64,000 nt of DNA from Marchantia polymorpha subsp. ruderalis (lineage: Eukaryota; Streptophyta; Marchantiopsida; Marchantiales; Marchantiaceae), in NCBI GenBank assembly GCA_037833965.1, contig AP031354.1, positions 21,058,001 through 21,122,000 on the forward strand. Direction: 5' to 3'. A model generated the notes under the pieces. The model did not search any database, was not told the origin of the DNA, and saw only the letters and a program-made list of their open reading frames with translations. Shown here one piece after another: positions 1 through 11,765 of this stretch. Every line of letters starts with the position of its first letter. Within the stretch, counting starts at the first letter, position 1. A program made the position numbers and the translations under genes.

Positions 1-1520
1 ATCCCCATAGCAAGAAATCGAGCTTTCTTGCTATTAAGCGCTCTTCGAAAGCGCGCAGCCCGTTCTGCGGCAGGCGAAGTGGCACCATCCGCAATCTGCT
101 CGGTCTCGTCATTGCGTTCCTGGGGTTCGCTCGCCCGCTCATTCTACTTCCGCACTGTCCGCGTTTCTTTCTCTCTCGGCAAACTCTAATCGCTCTCAAT
201 TCCAAATCACGCGCACTCACTTCTCCCTCAATCAACAAGAAATCTCATGTGTGACGACGTCGAGAATGGTCCGCAGCCAGCAGATGGATGCGCGCAGCGC
301 GCACAAGAGATTGAAATCGCGAATTCAAGAATGGGACGCTCTCCGCCGCCCGGTCGAAGGTCATGGTCGGCTCTTGGTCGTGAAGAACGTCTCACTTGAT
401 GGCCGCGCCGGCTGTACGCTGGAACGGTCTTCGCTCTCACGCGCGGCTTCACGCTCCGCCGTCGTCGATTAAACTCTCACGCTCGAATTGGCGGATTTGA
501 ACTCCGCGAGCGTGTCACCCTCCGGACATGGGGGCGTAGCGCCGAAGGCGAGTTTTCCGCCTTGCGCGGTACACTTGTTCGTACCGCCCCTCGGCCAATC
601 TCCTTCTGCCTTGACGCGTGTGTCCGCATGTCGGACAAAAATTCAACTCCTGCCTGTGCGCAGGCAGGGGCCTCGGCGGATTCTCCGCCGGCGCGGAACT
701 TGAACATCCTCCTGTGCACAGGCGTTCGCCTGTGCGCAGGCGAATTCCGTCCGCGGCGCTGCGCTGGCGCGGAAGGCGTTGACCGTGGTCAGCCGTCTCC
801 GTCCAGTCTGTCCGTTCCTTGTCTCTCCGTCGGCGCTTCCGCCGCCGCAACTCCGTCCGTCCAAGAGCGCATCCACCCGTGCCGTCCGCACGGTCCGTAC
901 CTATTGGATTACTCTGGCGGCTCTTCCGACGTACGCGGCGCTGCGCGGGCGCGGAAGGCGCCGTACACTTTCTACCTCACAAGGCGCATTTCTAGGGCCC
1001 AAGGCGGATTCTCCGCCGACGCCGAAGTGCCTGTGCACAGGCGTACGCCTGTGCGTAGGCGGACTTCGCGCCTTCCCTAACCCTACTTCGCCTGTGCACA
1101 GGCGAACGCCTTCGTCCGTGCATAGGACAAAACTTGAATCCCCCTTCCGCGTAGGCGGAATTCGCTCCGGTGGCGAACTCCTTCCGCCGTAGGCGACCGC
1201 CTCCGTTTCTTCCAGTAGCGATAACTCCCTAAGCCCTCGTCCGTTCCAAGCGTCCTTGGGCTCGTTAGAATCAGCGCGTCGAGCTCTTTCCAACGGGACC
1301 CTAACTTGGTCAAGGCGCCCGAGGGTTTGCCTAATTACGGGGGTTTCCCCTACAGCCGCGGACGCAACCTCCGAAGGCGGGTTTTGCGCCTTGCGCCGTA
1401 GAGATCCTAACTGCGGAGCTCGCAGGGAGGGTGGTGCCTGTCCTTACTGCGGCACCCCAAATCCCAGATTCTACAAGATCCCTCGAGAATCCCCGCGATC
1501 TTCCGGATTCACTCTGTTTT
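1..1520. other. GC-rich, hairpin-dense region without a supported gene
   Basis: The GC content is far above the rest of the window and short inverted repeats are dense. Examples are CCTGCCTGTGCGCAGGCAGG (649-668), CGGCGGATTCTCCGCCG (674-690, again near 1003-1018), and a CCTGTGCACAGGCG-type palindrome followed by CGCCTGTGCGCAGGCG at 711-742, about 1029-1062 and about 1088-1105. Reading frames are open on both strands in several frames, as expected from GC-rich DNA, and none resembles a protein I know. It may be part of a larger repeat that begins before the window. Confidence 0.6.
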
Positions 1521-2686
1521 GATGTACCGAAGGCTATTTACAATGCGGCCAGGGTACAGTTTTTCAAAAATGTTTTAATTTCCTCAAAATTGCCAGAAGT
1601 GGGGTACCACAATAATCGTCCATGGGAGGCCCCTCCAAATGCTGGAATAACCCCTTCCATGCAAAGAAGGGTGTAAACAACGTGGGGTTACGCAGAAACT
1701 GCATATCACACCACGTGTCGAACTCCTAAATAAAATCATCAAGCTCGATGGTGCCCACTGCACCAGAGTAACGTCGAGGGCCCTTCGCGGCCCCGTACAT
1801 CCCGTCCATGTCCCAAATCAATGGGGTTGGAACACTAGACGATATCATCACCAAAGACTCTGTGTCTGCAACACTCTAGTCCTGCTCCGCAACAACAAGC
1901 AAAATAGGTGAAGGTAGCCGATACCTCAATCCACTCCGCGTAAATCCACCGCGGTCGTCAACAGGACCACTAGACTGCTCCGTGATGACGAGACCTCAAC
2001 TGGCACCATTGCCAGATCTCCACCCAATAACCCAATCCGCCCCTGACGCCGTGCTGCACTGAGCTACTCTAGCCCTACTAGCTAAGGGGTATGGGCAACC
2101 TAACCTGTCATCACAGCAAGAAGACTCTCACGGTCTACTGGTCATCACTCCAGTCTCACCGTGAGAGAAACATAGATAGACCGGCCGGTGATCAAGTCCA
2201 GCCCCCTATCGCCAGCACACAGGAGTAAAACTACTCCGGAAATCAGCGTCACCCCTACACGGGCGCGCACCAGGAAGCAAGACTGGAGAGGATCCAAACA
2301 CAAGCAACCAGCTAGCAACGACTCTCCAGTCTAAAGGAAACACAGCACAAAACAAGACAACACACACGGGACATCGCATCGCTTCACGATCCCGATTCGA
2401 TCTCCATTGCCCTCCATCTACGTGGGCCTCCAGTGCCTATGATGCCCTCTTCCACCAAATTGCAAACAAAAATTGTTTGAAAACTTTCTTCTTCTTTTTT
2501 TTCTCCTTCACACAGGGGTCACACTGCCCCTCAACAAACACACTACACACTGAAAGCTCAATATATTGACTACGTCATATATATATTTACAATGCTTTCA
2601 AAACATCACGTTTACAGGTAGTGAGACCGGGTGCAAACTCCCGATCCCTTCAGTACCTCCTGTCTAAACGCTACAAGTATTTGCTA
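1521..2686. other. Unassigned intergenic DNA, possible element edge
   Basis: No gene is supported here. On the minus strand, a purine-rich GAGGGGCAG stretch followed by TGTGACCCC occurs near 2510-2540. Such a junction can mark a polypurine tract next to an LTR, which would make the minus-strand coding remains at 2.7-4.4 kb part of an element. No matching second repeat was found, so this remains a guess. Confidence 0.25.
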
Positions 2687-4408
2687 TCAATCCTTTGGGA
2701 GACTATCAAAAAATTTCTCTAGTACAAGAATTTCTTCTAAAAGACAGTCTTGAACATACTGAACATCTCTCAAATGGTCAGCAATATCTTGCGGAAGGTC
2801 TAGCTCACATACCCTGTACTCTAGGCCGGATTCCTCTAGAAGTTTTTCCACGGCTAGTGCCTCGTCCCAATCCAACCCGGAATCTTTTTCTTCTACCACA
2901 ACAGGGTTTACCAGATTCTCTTCTACTTGAGGCTGCATTGTCACCTCCTGCTCCTGATCACGTTCCTCGGGGCTGACGACCTCCACTGTCTGGATTTCTT
3001 GTATATCACTGTCGTCTGCCTTCCCTCCAAGCGGCATTTTCCCTTCACTCGTCAACACTTCAGGGGACTGGGCTCCTTGAAGACTCGTGATGATGTATGT
3101 GGTAGACTAATGTCTTCAATAACTCTTCATTCTAATTTAAGGTCCAACGTTCCGTGTTGTACATAATGGATGACGACGGATATAGGATTCAGAAGGGACC
3201 CAACACAGGGTACTACTGAAAACTTAGATAATACTGGTGGCTTGTGTACCACTATCACCCGTCAGAGGTAGACATTGAGGAGCTGAAACATGCCAGTACT
3301 AAATTTCCATTCTCCTCCAGAAAGCAAACCTAGGAAACACTTGATTGCTTTCAGATGCCCAAGTTCAGCATATCCTAAAGTTACAAGCCTCTACTCAATG
3401 CAACGCCAACTACAGTTACCGTTTGATGAAGTATGACCAGAAGTCACCTGATCAACTTGTGTCCAACCCCTGCTACGCACACAAACTCGGGATCTTTCGC
3501 AAAGTGATACGTTCTCAAGTGGCAGAAAGCTCTTTTTGCGTGAGGGTTCAGACTGAAAATTGCCCCTCATCAGTTCCACAGCTGCATTCCATCGTGCGTA
3601 GACTAATTCTTCATGGTATACTATAAGGTAGCCATAGCTCTGGACACTCAGATCCAGCTTGGTACCTCCGATCTCCACAACTCCAAAGCCTAAGCACTGC
3701 TTGACTGTTGACTTACGGGCAACCCTCTAGAATATGAAGGGCCTTCTACTACACTCTTAACGGTCCAAGAGGGTTAACAATATCTTGGTGGCTATTTTGC
3801 TCTGTAATCTTACTGTAGTAAAGTGGGACGGCAATCTTTGACAATAAATCACTCACTGCAACGAGGCCCATCGGCAGATGGACTTGCACAGTAGACCTTC
3901 TGACGAGGCCAAGGAGTTTCAAAACACGTAAGAACTATTTCCTGAAGTAACAGCAAAGTGCTGTAAGTCTGAATTTTGGGTGACAAACGGGAGGAGATCA
4001 TCAAGGAAGGAATCCACTCTACGAATCATGCAGTACCGCAATCACTTGCTCTCGAGCAACTTCAGGGGATAGAAGCTGAACTGGCTGGATAATATCTGCG
4101 TGATCCAATCAACCTACAGCTTCCGAACCCATTACAGATATCTAGTGAGTGTCTTCTAAGGTACAAAATTTCTTCTACATGGCATGGACTTCCAACACGA
4201 GGTCATGAAGCTCCGGAAATGCTGAAACCAACAGTATTTCAAGCAAACTGAAGGCAAGCTGCTTGATACAAACTCCAGATTGTAAGAAGAAGTATATGTC
4301 AGTAGCACAGCGCTTGTACTGCTTACTTCCAATCAAACTAACAAGACCAGCAGGAGCACGGTCAAGAATGATCTCCCGGACGACTCCAGCGCGCCGAGCT
4401 GCTTCCAA
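2687..4408 (-). pseudogene. Decayed coding segments of unknown family
   Basis: Three separate minus-strand segments, about 4408-4175, 3678-3391 and 3058-2687, look coding in their composition. They contain a hydrophobic Leu-rich piece (QLAFSLLEILLVSAFPEL), a basic piece with a GWTQ motif, and an acidic piece rich in Glu, Asp and Val that ends in FFDSLPKD. The stretches between them are interrupted in all minus frames. I do not recognise the family. It could be a worn host gene or a decayed element ORF. No function is proposed. Confidence 0.35.
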
Positions 4409-5576
4409 CGTATGCTCGAAACTTTCAGCCTGAGCTCCGAAAATTAACTACCTAGAACCCTAAACTATATGTACTCCTGTACGAAATCAAGGATCAGAAC
4501 CCCACAAAAAAATCACCACAGTTGCTGTCTGCCCGAAGCCGGACGTTATAAACCTAGAATTGGTCCAATGCCATCAATTTCAGAATCGAATTCCACTGTC
4601 CTTCTCAAGTTCTAAAGCAACCAAACCTCCATCCCTTAACCTGTCCTCTCATAATCCTCCACTTCCTGTATAATACTGTAGCAAGATTTTCCGATGCCTT
4701 CAAACTCTGGACACTTGTTGCAATTCTCCAGATTCTCACTCTCGCACCGGAGGAAGCTTCCGAAATTACAACAATACACGATTACTTCCCTCGAATTCTG
4801 CCTTCCTGGCTTATGGCCAGGGATCCTCGCATCGAATGCGATCGCCCAAGCATCGTTAACTCATCCGGAGCTGAATCGAGCCAGAGTTCAATCTAAAGAA
4901 GCGAGGAATAACTCCTCCAAGAACATCGAATCTATGTTGGTTTGAAGGCTGATGATGTCCTCAAGAGAGAGGGCGATTGAGCGAGTCGCTTGGCGAACAG
5001 GCCAATCACGCGACCTCAATTGGCTTGATATACAATTGAATTTTCACGGTTTTAGGGTTCTAAATAAACGAAATGAGAACAAGCAAATTTGAGAATTCTA
5101 CTATCTGCGAACTCCTTCTTCCTTGATACATTCACTCTAATGGTATAACCTAACCCCCTCTCTGTCGCACAATTTACCTCCCATTAGATCCAGGAAGTAA
5201 CTCACGCCCGAACATACCCGAACTCACCAACTCACACACGCGACGGAACACACAGAAACGTAACAAATTAACAAACTTTCTCGTGATCCCGCACCGTAGG
5301 ACCCCCACTGGAGTTCTTCGAGTGAAAAGAACGGGAGATTCCGCACTGGAATTCCCGTCGGTCAATTACCCTACTTGCAACAAACCGTCACCGTCACAAA
5401 CATGAGTCAAGCCCAACCCACTCCACACTCGGAGAATCCAGGTCGACGCAAAGGGGAAAGTCACTCTACGTTCCCAACGCTTCCAGGCTCGACTCGAAAA
5501 ACTAACATTCTTCGAGCCGTCCCCGACTGTATACCCCTCGTGACCCGAACCCTAACTTCACGTCTAAATATAGTAA
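4409..5576. other. Intergenic, nothing recognised
   Basis: No gene or repeat could be supported. Short open frames (for example 4694-4945 on the plus strand) show no family resemblance. The part after about 5370 may be the degenerate 5-prime part of the coiled-coil family that follows. Confidence 0.4.
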
Positions 5577-7331
5577 GTGTCTAAACTCCGTGAGCCGACT
5601 CGTAACTACATGACAATGGGGTTGCTTACGACAGAAAAGGAGAAGCAATTCCCAAAGAAGCGGGAAATCTTGACGGCCGAGTCCAGCGAAGGGACCGAAT
5701 ATGATACCCGTCGACCCTCCATTCCACAACAGACGACCGTCCGAGGACCAATTCAGGTCAAAGTTGTGCGGAGGTGGGAAAAGTCAGAGAGACGAGTGGC
5801 GAAGAGAAGGAGACTAGTGAGCGATGACGAGGGAGATTTGGCACTTGAAGTAAGAAGAACGGAAACTGAAGTAGATGTGATTAGGCAGTCGAGAACTCGC
5901 GCGAGACCAAAGAAGAGGGCAAATATGGAGTTAGTGGCAGCAGAAGTGTTGGATAGCAGTGTAGAAAAGACAGTTGTTCCGATTGTGAGTACACCCGAAG
6001 TCGTAGTGGGCGAGTCAACACAGCCTGTAGTAATTAAAGGATCTTCGGGGATGTTGATCGAAGTTCCACTAAAGGCACTAGCGGAACCTTTGAAGGAGGG
6101 AATGGAGATAATCAATCCGAATTCTCTGACTCACTGATTCTCGAAGAGAGAGAAGTATGTTGTGTCCAAAGAGGTAGGATTTTATGTAGAGATGGTGAGA
6201 AATGGAACTCAGCTCAAGAGAGCACTAGTAGTAAAGAGGGAGTGGAATTCCGCGACTGCATTGGCACGGGAGCGAGCGGCAAACTTGGCAACCGAGTGCG
6301 AGGCAGTGAAGGTGACATTGCAGGAGCGAGAAGCCCACCTTTGAGAGAAGGAAATTGAGTGCGAAGTACTGCAATTGAATATGGAGAAGGAATCCGGACG
6401 ATGTGCGGATTTGGAGGAGATATGTGGTGGACTTCGCAAGTCTAACGAGAATGGGCAGAAGATGACAGCGGATTTGCTCACGAGGTTGGAGAAATCAAGA
6501 GAAGCATATGAGGAGACAGTTAAGCGATCGAAGCGACTGATCACCAGTGCGGAGAAGCGAGAGAAGAAACATTTCGAGGAACTTGCTACATTGGAGGCCC
6601 GAAGAGCCGAAGAAGTTCGCATCGCCGAAGAACTTCGGGGCAAAATTGCAGAGGCCAAGACGGCGGAAGAAGATCTTCGTAGCAAGATTTTAGAGATCGA
6701 GGGTAAGTGCGAGGCGGAACTCCGACGTGCGGAGGAGCTATCAGCAAGTCTGACGGAGGGGGTCCGGAAGCATGAGGAGGAATTGGCGAATTGGGCCAAG
6801 AAATTGACGGATTGTGAATCGGCCAGAACTTCGGAGGTTGAATGTAAATTGAAGGTTGAATTGGAATGTCGATGGTTGTGGGAGCAATTAGGCAAAGAAG
6901 ACATGAGATTGCAGGAGTCGCAAAGGAGAATGGAAAAGGCAGAGGAGGCCTACCGTCAACTACGGGGCGAGACAACCGACGAGTTGAAGTTGTGTTTAGA
7001 GAAGTGTATGAACGGGTTTGTGATGTGGGGATTGCAGCATTTGATGTGATGTGGGGATTGCAGCCACATTCAGTTAGATTTGCTCTAGCGGCGGTTGATG
7101 AGCGCCAAGACCAGCGGATCCACAGGACATAAACAGATTGTAGAGTTAGTTAACACATTTTCAGAAGAATAGAATAAGACTCGCCAGAATGTAGAAGTAG
7201 AGATTGTAAACGTGTTGCGTAGGCTAGAAGTAGATGTAAGTTCAGATGACACCGTAATTGCTACATTGGACGGCACAGCCCCTGAGACCGATTTGCCTCA
7301 GGCGGTTGATATCCTTGAGTTTCCATTGTGA
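5577..7331 (+). pseudogene. Broken member of a Marchantia-type repetitive coiled-coil ORF family
   Basis: Plus-strand segments at about 5577-6137, 6162-6344, 6375-7049 and 7097-7331 match, in order, a long coiled-coil protein that I recall as hugely repeated in Marchantia polymorpha gene sets, where it is often mislabelled axoneme-associated. Recognisable parts are a basic stretch followed by LVSDDEGD, then KEVGFYVEMVRN, VKREWNSATALARERA and TLQEREAHL. These are followed by a long Glu/Lys/Arg/Leu heptad region (RRAEEVRIAEELRGKIAEAK) and a C-terminal HKQIVELVNTFSE and DGTAPETDLPQAVD region. An AATAAA lies just after the end. The copy is broken in several places, roughly three to five. Its function is unknown. 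It may be the structural or accessory ORF of a retroelement, so I treat it as a fossil. Confidence 0.7.
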
Positions 7332-7865
7332 ATAAAGAGACCCAAGGCTCTTTCCTTGGGGAGCTTTCTGTTAATTGGCTTGTCCTGACTGTAAACCTGT
7401 ATCCACTGTGTTTGTGTGCTGTTGTGTGATCCAGACATTGAGCACGGTGCGCTTTTGTTTGTCGAAGTTACCGCATCAGGAGTTGTGGGTATTCGGCTTG
7501 AATATTCTGAGTAGTCAAGGCTCCTTAGGATTTAAGCAAGTTCAAGTCTGAGTTTTCGGGTCAGTTTGTCGGGGTGTATGCAATGCTGGGAAGTTTTCCC
7601 CCTAAAATATAAGTGTGGAGTCGCAAGCGATTCCTACAGGTGTTGATTGGAAAAGTTTCAGGCTGTGGTTGTGGTTATGCACTACTCTACGGGTCTTTGA
7701 CTCTAGCTGGGTAGTGTCTTCTGGGAGTGGCATTGGCCTGAGAAGTGAAACTCTTTAATAGAATGTTATTCTGTGACAAATCGTGACTTTTGTGGTTGTT
7801 TTTGTCCTTGTGAGATCTGATCTGTACCATTATGACTCATTTTGGTATTTGTCTGTCATTACAAT
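7332..7865. other. 3-prime flank of the coiled-coil family copy
   Basis: No reading frame is supported. AATAAA occurs directly downstream of the previous ORF family, followed by T/G-rich DNA typical of a 3-prime untranslated or element tail. The homology to the chromovirus gag-side sequence starts at about 7866. Confidence 0.35.
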
Positions 7866-8640
7866 TATCTCCCATGTTGTGTACCATGTGAAAGTTTTAT
7901 CCATTAGATAAAATTTCATGAACATTCATGCAATATAATCAAAAACATGAAAATGGAATAAATGAATATTCATCATCATCATTATCCATCCCTCTAAAAC
8001 TCTCATCGCTCTATTCACTTCGTAAACTTCCATCTAACAAGATTTCTCCAATTGAAGCAAAATATTTGCTTGATCTTTAATCTTTTGAAGACGTCTTCTA
8101 TTTGCCTTTGTTGCATCAATAGGAGTTGGTTTTAGTTGAACTTGAGGTTCAAATTCCATCTCTCCAACTCTTTTTGTTTATTAATTTTTCACTCTTTAAT
8201 GCAAAGATTTCATCTTTCATGACTTGTTGCTTGATATGTCCATCTACTATCGTTTTTCTAAACTTCTTCATCTCGGCCATGATTGTGTTGAAAACATCAT
8301 CCATATTGATTGATGTTCCCATGTTTTTTCATCCTCATTCTAATACAAAGTAAATATAAACACTATCTCATCTTTCAACAAAGGAGTCCCTAAAGGTATA
8401 GATGATTATATCACATATCTATAGGAATATTCCCCATAATTTTTCAAAAAAAAAATATCTCCACAATTTCTTTTGTCGATATGATGTTTTAAACTCTACA
8501 TAAATGTTGATTCAAACCTGGGTGGTGGTTTACAATTCAAATCCCTGAAACATTCGATATAGAATGTATGATACAATCCCAATTCTTCATAACTGAACAT
8601 GGGAAGAATCAATGGCACTCTCGACTTCATCACTATAGTC
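7866..8640 (-). mobile_element. Left fragment of an old chromovirus (gag side)
   Basis: The sequence is collinear with 15895-16680 of the young chromovirus at 11350-17390, for example the CCCATGTTGTGTACCATGTG start and the CATCACT...TAGTC end. It is much more diverged, with differences dominated by C-to-T and G-to-A. It stops exactly at CTATAGTC (8633-8640), and the matching continuation resumes at 17670, so this is one half of a Ty3/gypsy copy split by the hAT transposon. It covers the beginning of gag and the leader. The copy is heavily broken and clearly older than the intact-looking copy. Confidence 0.8.
8633..8640. repeat. Left 8-bp target-site duplication of the hAT element
   Basis: CTATAGTC here is repeated exactly at 17670-17677 on the other side of the hAT transposon. 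Eight base pairs is the duplication length of the hAT superfamily. Within the old chromovirus the two copies represent one original site (compare CTCTAGTC at about 16672-16679 in the young copy). Confidence 0.9.
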
Positions 8641-8799
8641 TAGGGCTCAATCGGATCGGGTTCGAATCGTCAAGAATAGTCACATGTACTTCAATATATG
8701 AGAACAATTCAACAAACACATGCATCACAAAGGAGAGCGTTGGATACTTCTCCCCTAACATTAATCTTGAGGCCTCTTCAAACCTTTTCAGGTGATCAC

Positions 8800-10050
8800 A
8801 AATGCTTTGAAACTTTCGTCATTCATCATCATTAAATTCCAACTGAGCTAGCTTGATGTTTCCGATCTAAGGATCGGTATAGAGCCAATTCTTCAAACCA
8901 TTCTGAACTTTAATTTCTCTTTCAACTATATAATATGTTGAATTCCAACGGCTTGAGACATCTAAGATCATCATCAAATTTTCACAATTAACAAGACTTC
9001 ACTGGCCACGGAATTGCTTTCTTTGCTGAGTACTAGAACACAATTTTTTCACTTTATATCGTAGCCTTCGGAAAAGGTTAGAAGCGTTATTGTTGGAAAT
9101 TTTGTCGTCAATTAGAATATCATCAGTTTCTTTCAAAGATTCAAAAAACACTTGCACTAACAAATTGATAATGTGTGGCAAACAGCGGATCCTTGAATCA
9201 TTTGCGTTCCAAGTTTTCAATATTTTTTCACGGATGCAATAATCAGCAATAGAGTTTTCCAGAGCTCACATTAGAGTGTTGTTCTTTGAGGTATTATCCA
9301 CAGTCAAACATCCAATACATTTGACAATTTCAAAATTCTCCAACGTGTGCTGGACAATTTCAGCCAATCCAGCTCCATTGTGATCAATTGTATCCGTTAA
9401 AGTCAAAAGTTTTTTGTGAAAAATCCAATCCAACCCAACAAAATGTATGACTATAGCCAAAAAAGAGAATTGGTTTGGAGATGTCCACATGTCCAATGAC
9501 ATATGTACCGCAGAATTGCTTTTAGACAATTTCTTTTTAAGCTTAGTTTCATCTCCTTGGCTCTTTTCAATATACTGTTTCGAAGTGCATCAGCTTTCGG
9601 GATGATCACATTGTCACATTTGCATTTGAGTAATATTTTCAAAAGCGTTAAAAATGACTTCAACTCAATAATAGTGAACGCTTCAACCTCAAACAACACA
9701 AAATTTTCAATCGCCTCACAAATAAGATCATCAGATATATCTGAGGTTGTTGCTATTTTTTTCTTAAAGGCGGAGGAATTCTGAAGATAGCAGTCCATTG
9801 GTTCCAATGATGCTTTACTACTTCTAGAATATTCACGCTTATGATGACTCTTCACATGTTTCATCTGATTTGATGTACTTGATCCAGTCTTCTTGAAGAC
9901 ATCCTCAGAATAGCATCATGATTTTGTGTAGTATTTACAATATAGCAACACTTTTTCTTCTACGTCTACATGATTAATGTGCTCATACATCCCACCTCTT
10001 GGTTTTGTTACAGATTTTTGTGAAGTAGATGGAAAGACTTCTACATTTTT
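8800..10050 (-). pseudogene. Degraded hAT transposase
   Basis: Reading the minus strand from about 10050 down: a BED-type zinc-finger remnant (YCKYYTK then GSSTSNQMKHVKSHH), a leader region, then the catalytic-core landmarks MSLDMWTSPNQFSFLAIVIH and CIGCLTVDNTSKNN at 9529-9266, and RIRCLPHIINLLVQVFF at 9220-8999. Further down, a stretch with AQLEFN and YPTLSFVMHVFVELFSYIE resembles the region before the C-terminal dimerisation segment. The second metal-binding Cys of the finger reads Tyr, several stops and frame changes interrupt the frame, and the C-terminal dimerisation region is not seen. By family, transposase cuts and pastes DNA with 8-bp duplications. This copy is dead. Confidence 0.85.
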
Positions 10051-10744
10051 TTGATTTAGAAGCATGTATCAGATCATCATCTTTCAATAAATGAGCAATG
10101 TCATCATTGCTAGAAAAGATCTTCTGCTCATTATCAAAATATGAATCATCAACTTGACTAACAATAGCAAGATTCTTCGAGTTGTGGACGATTCGTTTTC
10201 CTCTATCCTAGAGCTCTAACTGAGACAATGAATATGAGGACGTACGCTTTGCAAGGGGTTTCATTGTTAACTCAATGAAGTCTAACGCTGTAATAGAACA
10301 AATGAAAGGTAGATGACGGAGGTCAATGTTGCAATAGTTCAATTGCTTGAGATTTGCTTCAAGTATTGTCCCCGCAACACAAGCAAGAAAAAAGAGATGT
10401 TAAAATTTGAATTTTTATTACATGTATTTGGGCGAAAGTATTTGGGACCAAATAGTGAACAAGTTCAAAAGTGAAATGTATAACGATAAAGAAGCATTTT
10501 TGAAATTTAATTTGTTCTCAAAGATTTAAATAAAATAGATAATTTGTTAGTGAGTTTTCAAAAAATTGAAATAAATACTAGAAAAAATAAAAATTTTCTT
10601 TCTTTTAAAATATTGTTTTTATTAAATTATAGATCTCTTTAAAAAAATGTGATGTTAATGTCTTAATTTTATGAAAAAAATGATCCATATAAAAAACAAA
10701 GGTGAGCATATGTCATACCAACACATATATAAAACACTTTGAGA

Positions 10745-11349
10745 TCTCGGATTGTCTCAAAAGACTCTAGTATGAGAACACTCTCAAGTCTCAGATCTTG
10801 GATCAGAAAAGTTTGAGTTCTCATAACACTCTCAGGTCTCGGATCAAAACACTTTTAAGTTTCATGTCTTGCATCAAAATATTCTCATGTCTCAGAAAAC
10901 TCTCAGGTTTGAGGTCTTGGACCAGAACACTCTCAGGTTTCAGAACACTCTCAGGTCTCAGATCTCAAGTCTCATATCTCAGGTCTCGCATCAGATAACT
11001 CAGCTGTTAGATCAGATCATTCTCGTTTCGGATTAGAACACTCAGATTTCACGTCTCGAAACAGACCACTATCGTTTCAGATCAGAACACTCAGGTTTTG
11101 CGTCTCTTAACACTCAGGTTTTGCGTCTCGGTACAGATCACCCTTGTCTCGGATCAAACACTCAGGTTTTGCGTCTCGGAATAGACCTCTCTCGTCTTAG
11201 ATCAGAACATTCAGTTTTCGCTTCTCGGAACAGACCACTCTTGTCTCGGATTAGATTACTCAGGTTTCGCGTCTCGGAACACTCAAGTCTCGCGTCTCGG
11301 ATCATAACATTCTCGTCTTAGATCATAACACTCAGGTCTCGCGTCTTGG
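10745..11349. repeat. Degenerate minisatellite inside the hAT element
   Basis: This is a tandem array of a roughly 20-35-bp unit close to GTCTCGGATCAGAACACTC with AGGTTT or AGGTCT linkers, repeated about 20 times with drift in length. It resumes at 17391-17480 beyond the young chromovirus, so the chromovirus landed inside it. Tandem subterminal motifs are common in hAT elements. Its position close to the right terminus of the original element fits that, and transposase binding is an inference. Confidence 0.75.
11345..11349. repeat. 5-bp target-site duplication of the young chromovirus (left)
   Basis: CTTGG directly precedes the TG of the left LTR and is repeated directly after the CA of the right LTR (17391-17395). 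Five base pairs is the normal duplication length for Ty3/gypsy integration. Confidence 0.9.
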
Positions 11350-11748
11350 TGTAACACTAGGGTTTAGAGAGAAGTTCACTCGAAGATAGAAACGTAAACT
11401 CTGAAGATGAGAGATACCAACAATGGTTCTCCTCTCCCTTATATAGCTCTCACCAACAAGTACAAGGTGATAAGATCTAATCCCCACCATCCATCCCACT
11501 CCTAATGGATGGATGACGTGGCGGATAACCCTAACAAGCACACGGATTGCTGACGTGGCGCACCCAACTAACACACTAACTAACACACTCAATCCTTACC
11601 TACAAGCACACGGATTGCTGACGTGGCACTGTCAACTAACACATCCACTCTGTACCTACCAAGTGCGCGGATCGCTGATGTGGCAGCTATGACTAGTGCA
11701 CACTAAAGTATCTACAACCATAGTTCTAACTAACTAAAGATGGTTACA
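11350..11748 (-). repeat. 3-prime LTR of the young chromovirus
   Basis: It begins TGTAACACTAGGGTTTAGAG and ends GATGGTTACA on the plus strand, a TG...CA type terminus. It is nearly identical to 16971-17390. The segment contains CTTATATAG, a plausible TATA box in the plus-strand sense. Confidence 0.93.
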
Positions 11749-11765
11749 AACCTCCCTCCTTTTAA
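11749..11765 (-). other. Polypurine tract of the young chromovirus
   Basis: On the minus strand this reads CTTAAAAGGAGGGAGGTT (one base beyond the interval included), immediately before the 3-prime LTR. That is the expected primer site for plus-strand DNA synthesis in LTR retrotransposons. Confidence 0.8.

Noticed and set aside
251-1313. Several overlapping 70-170-codon frames at the left edge
   Set aside because: All six frames are partly open because the DNA is GC-rich and hairpin-dense; no codon pattern or family similarity supports any of them.
10745-11349. CRISPR-like regular array
   Set aside because: The units are degenerate, of unequal length and have no unique spacers; the context is a eukaryotic DNA transposon.
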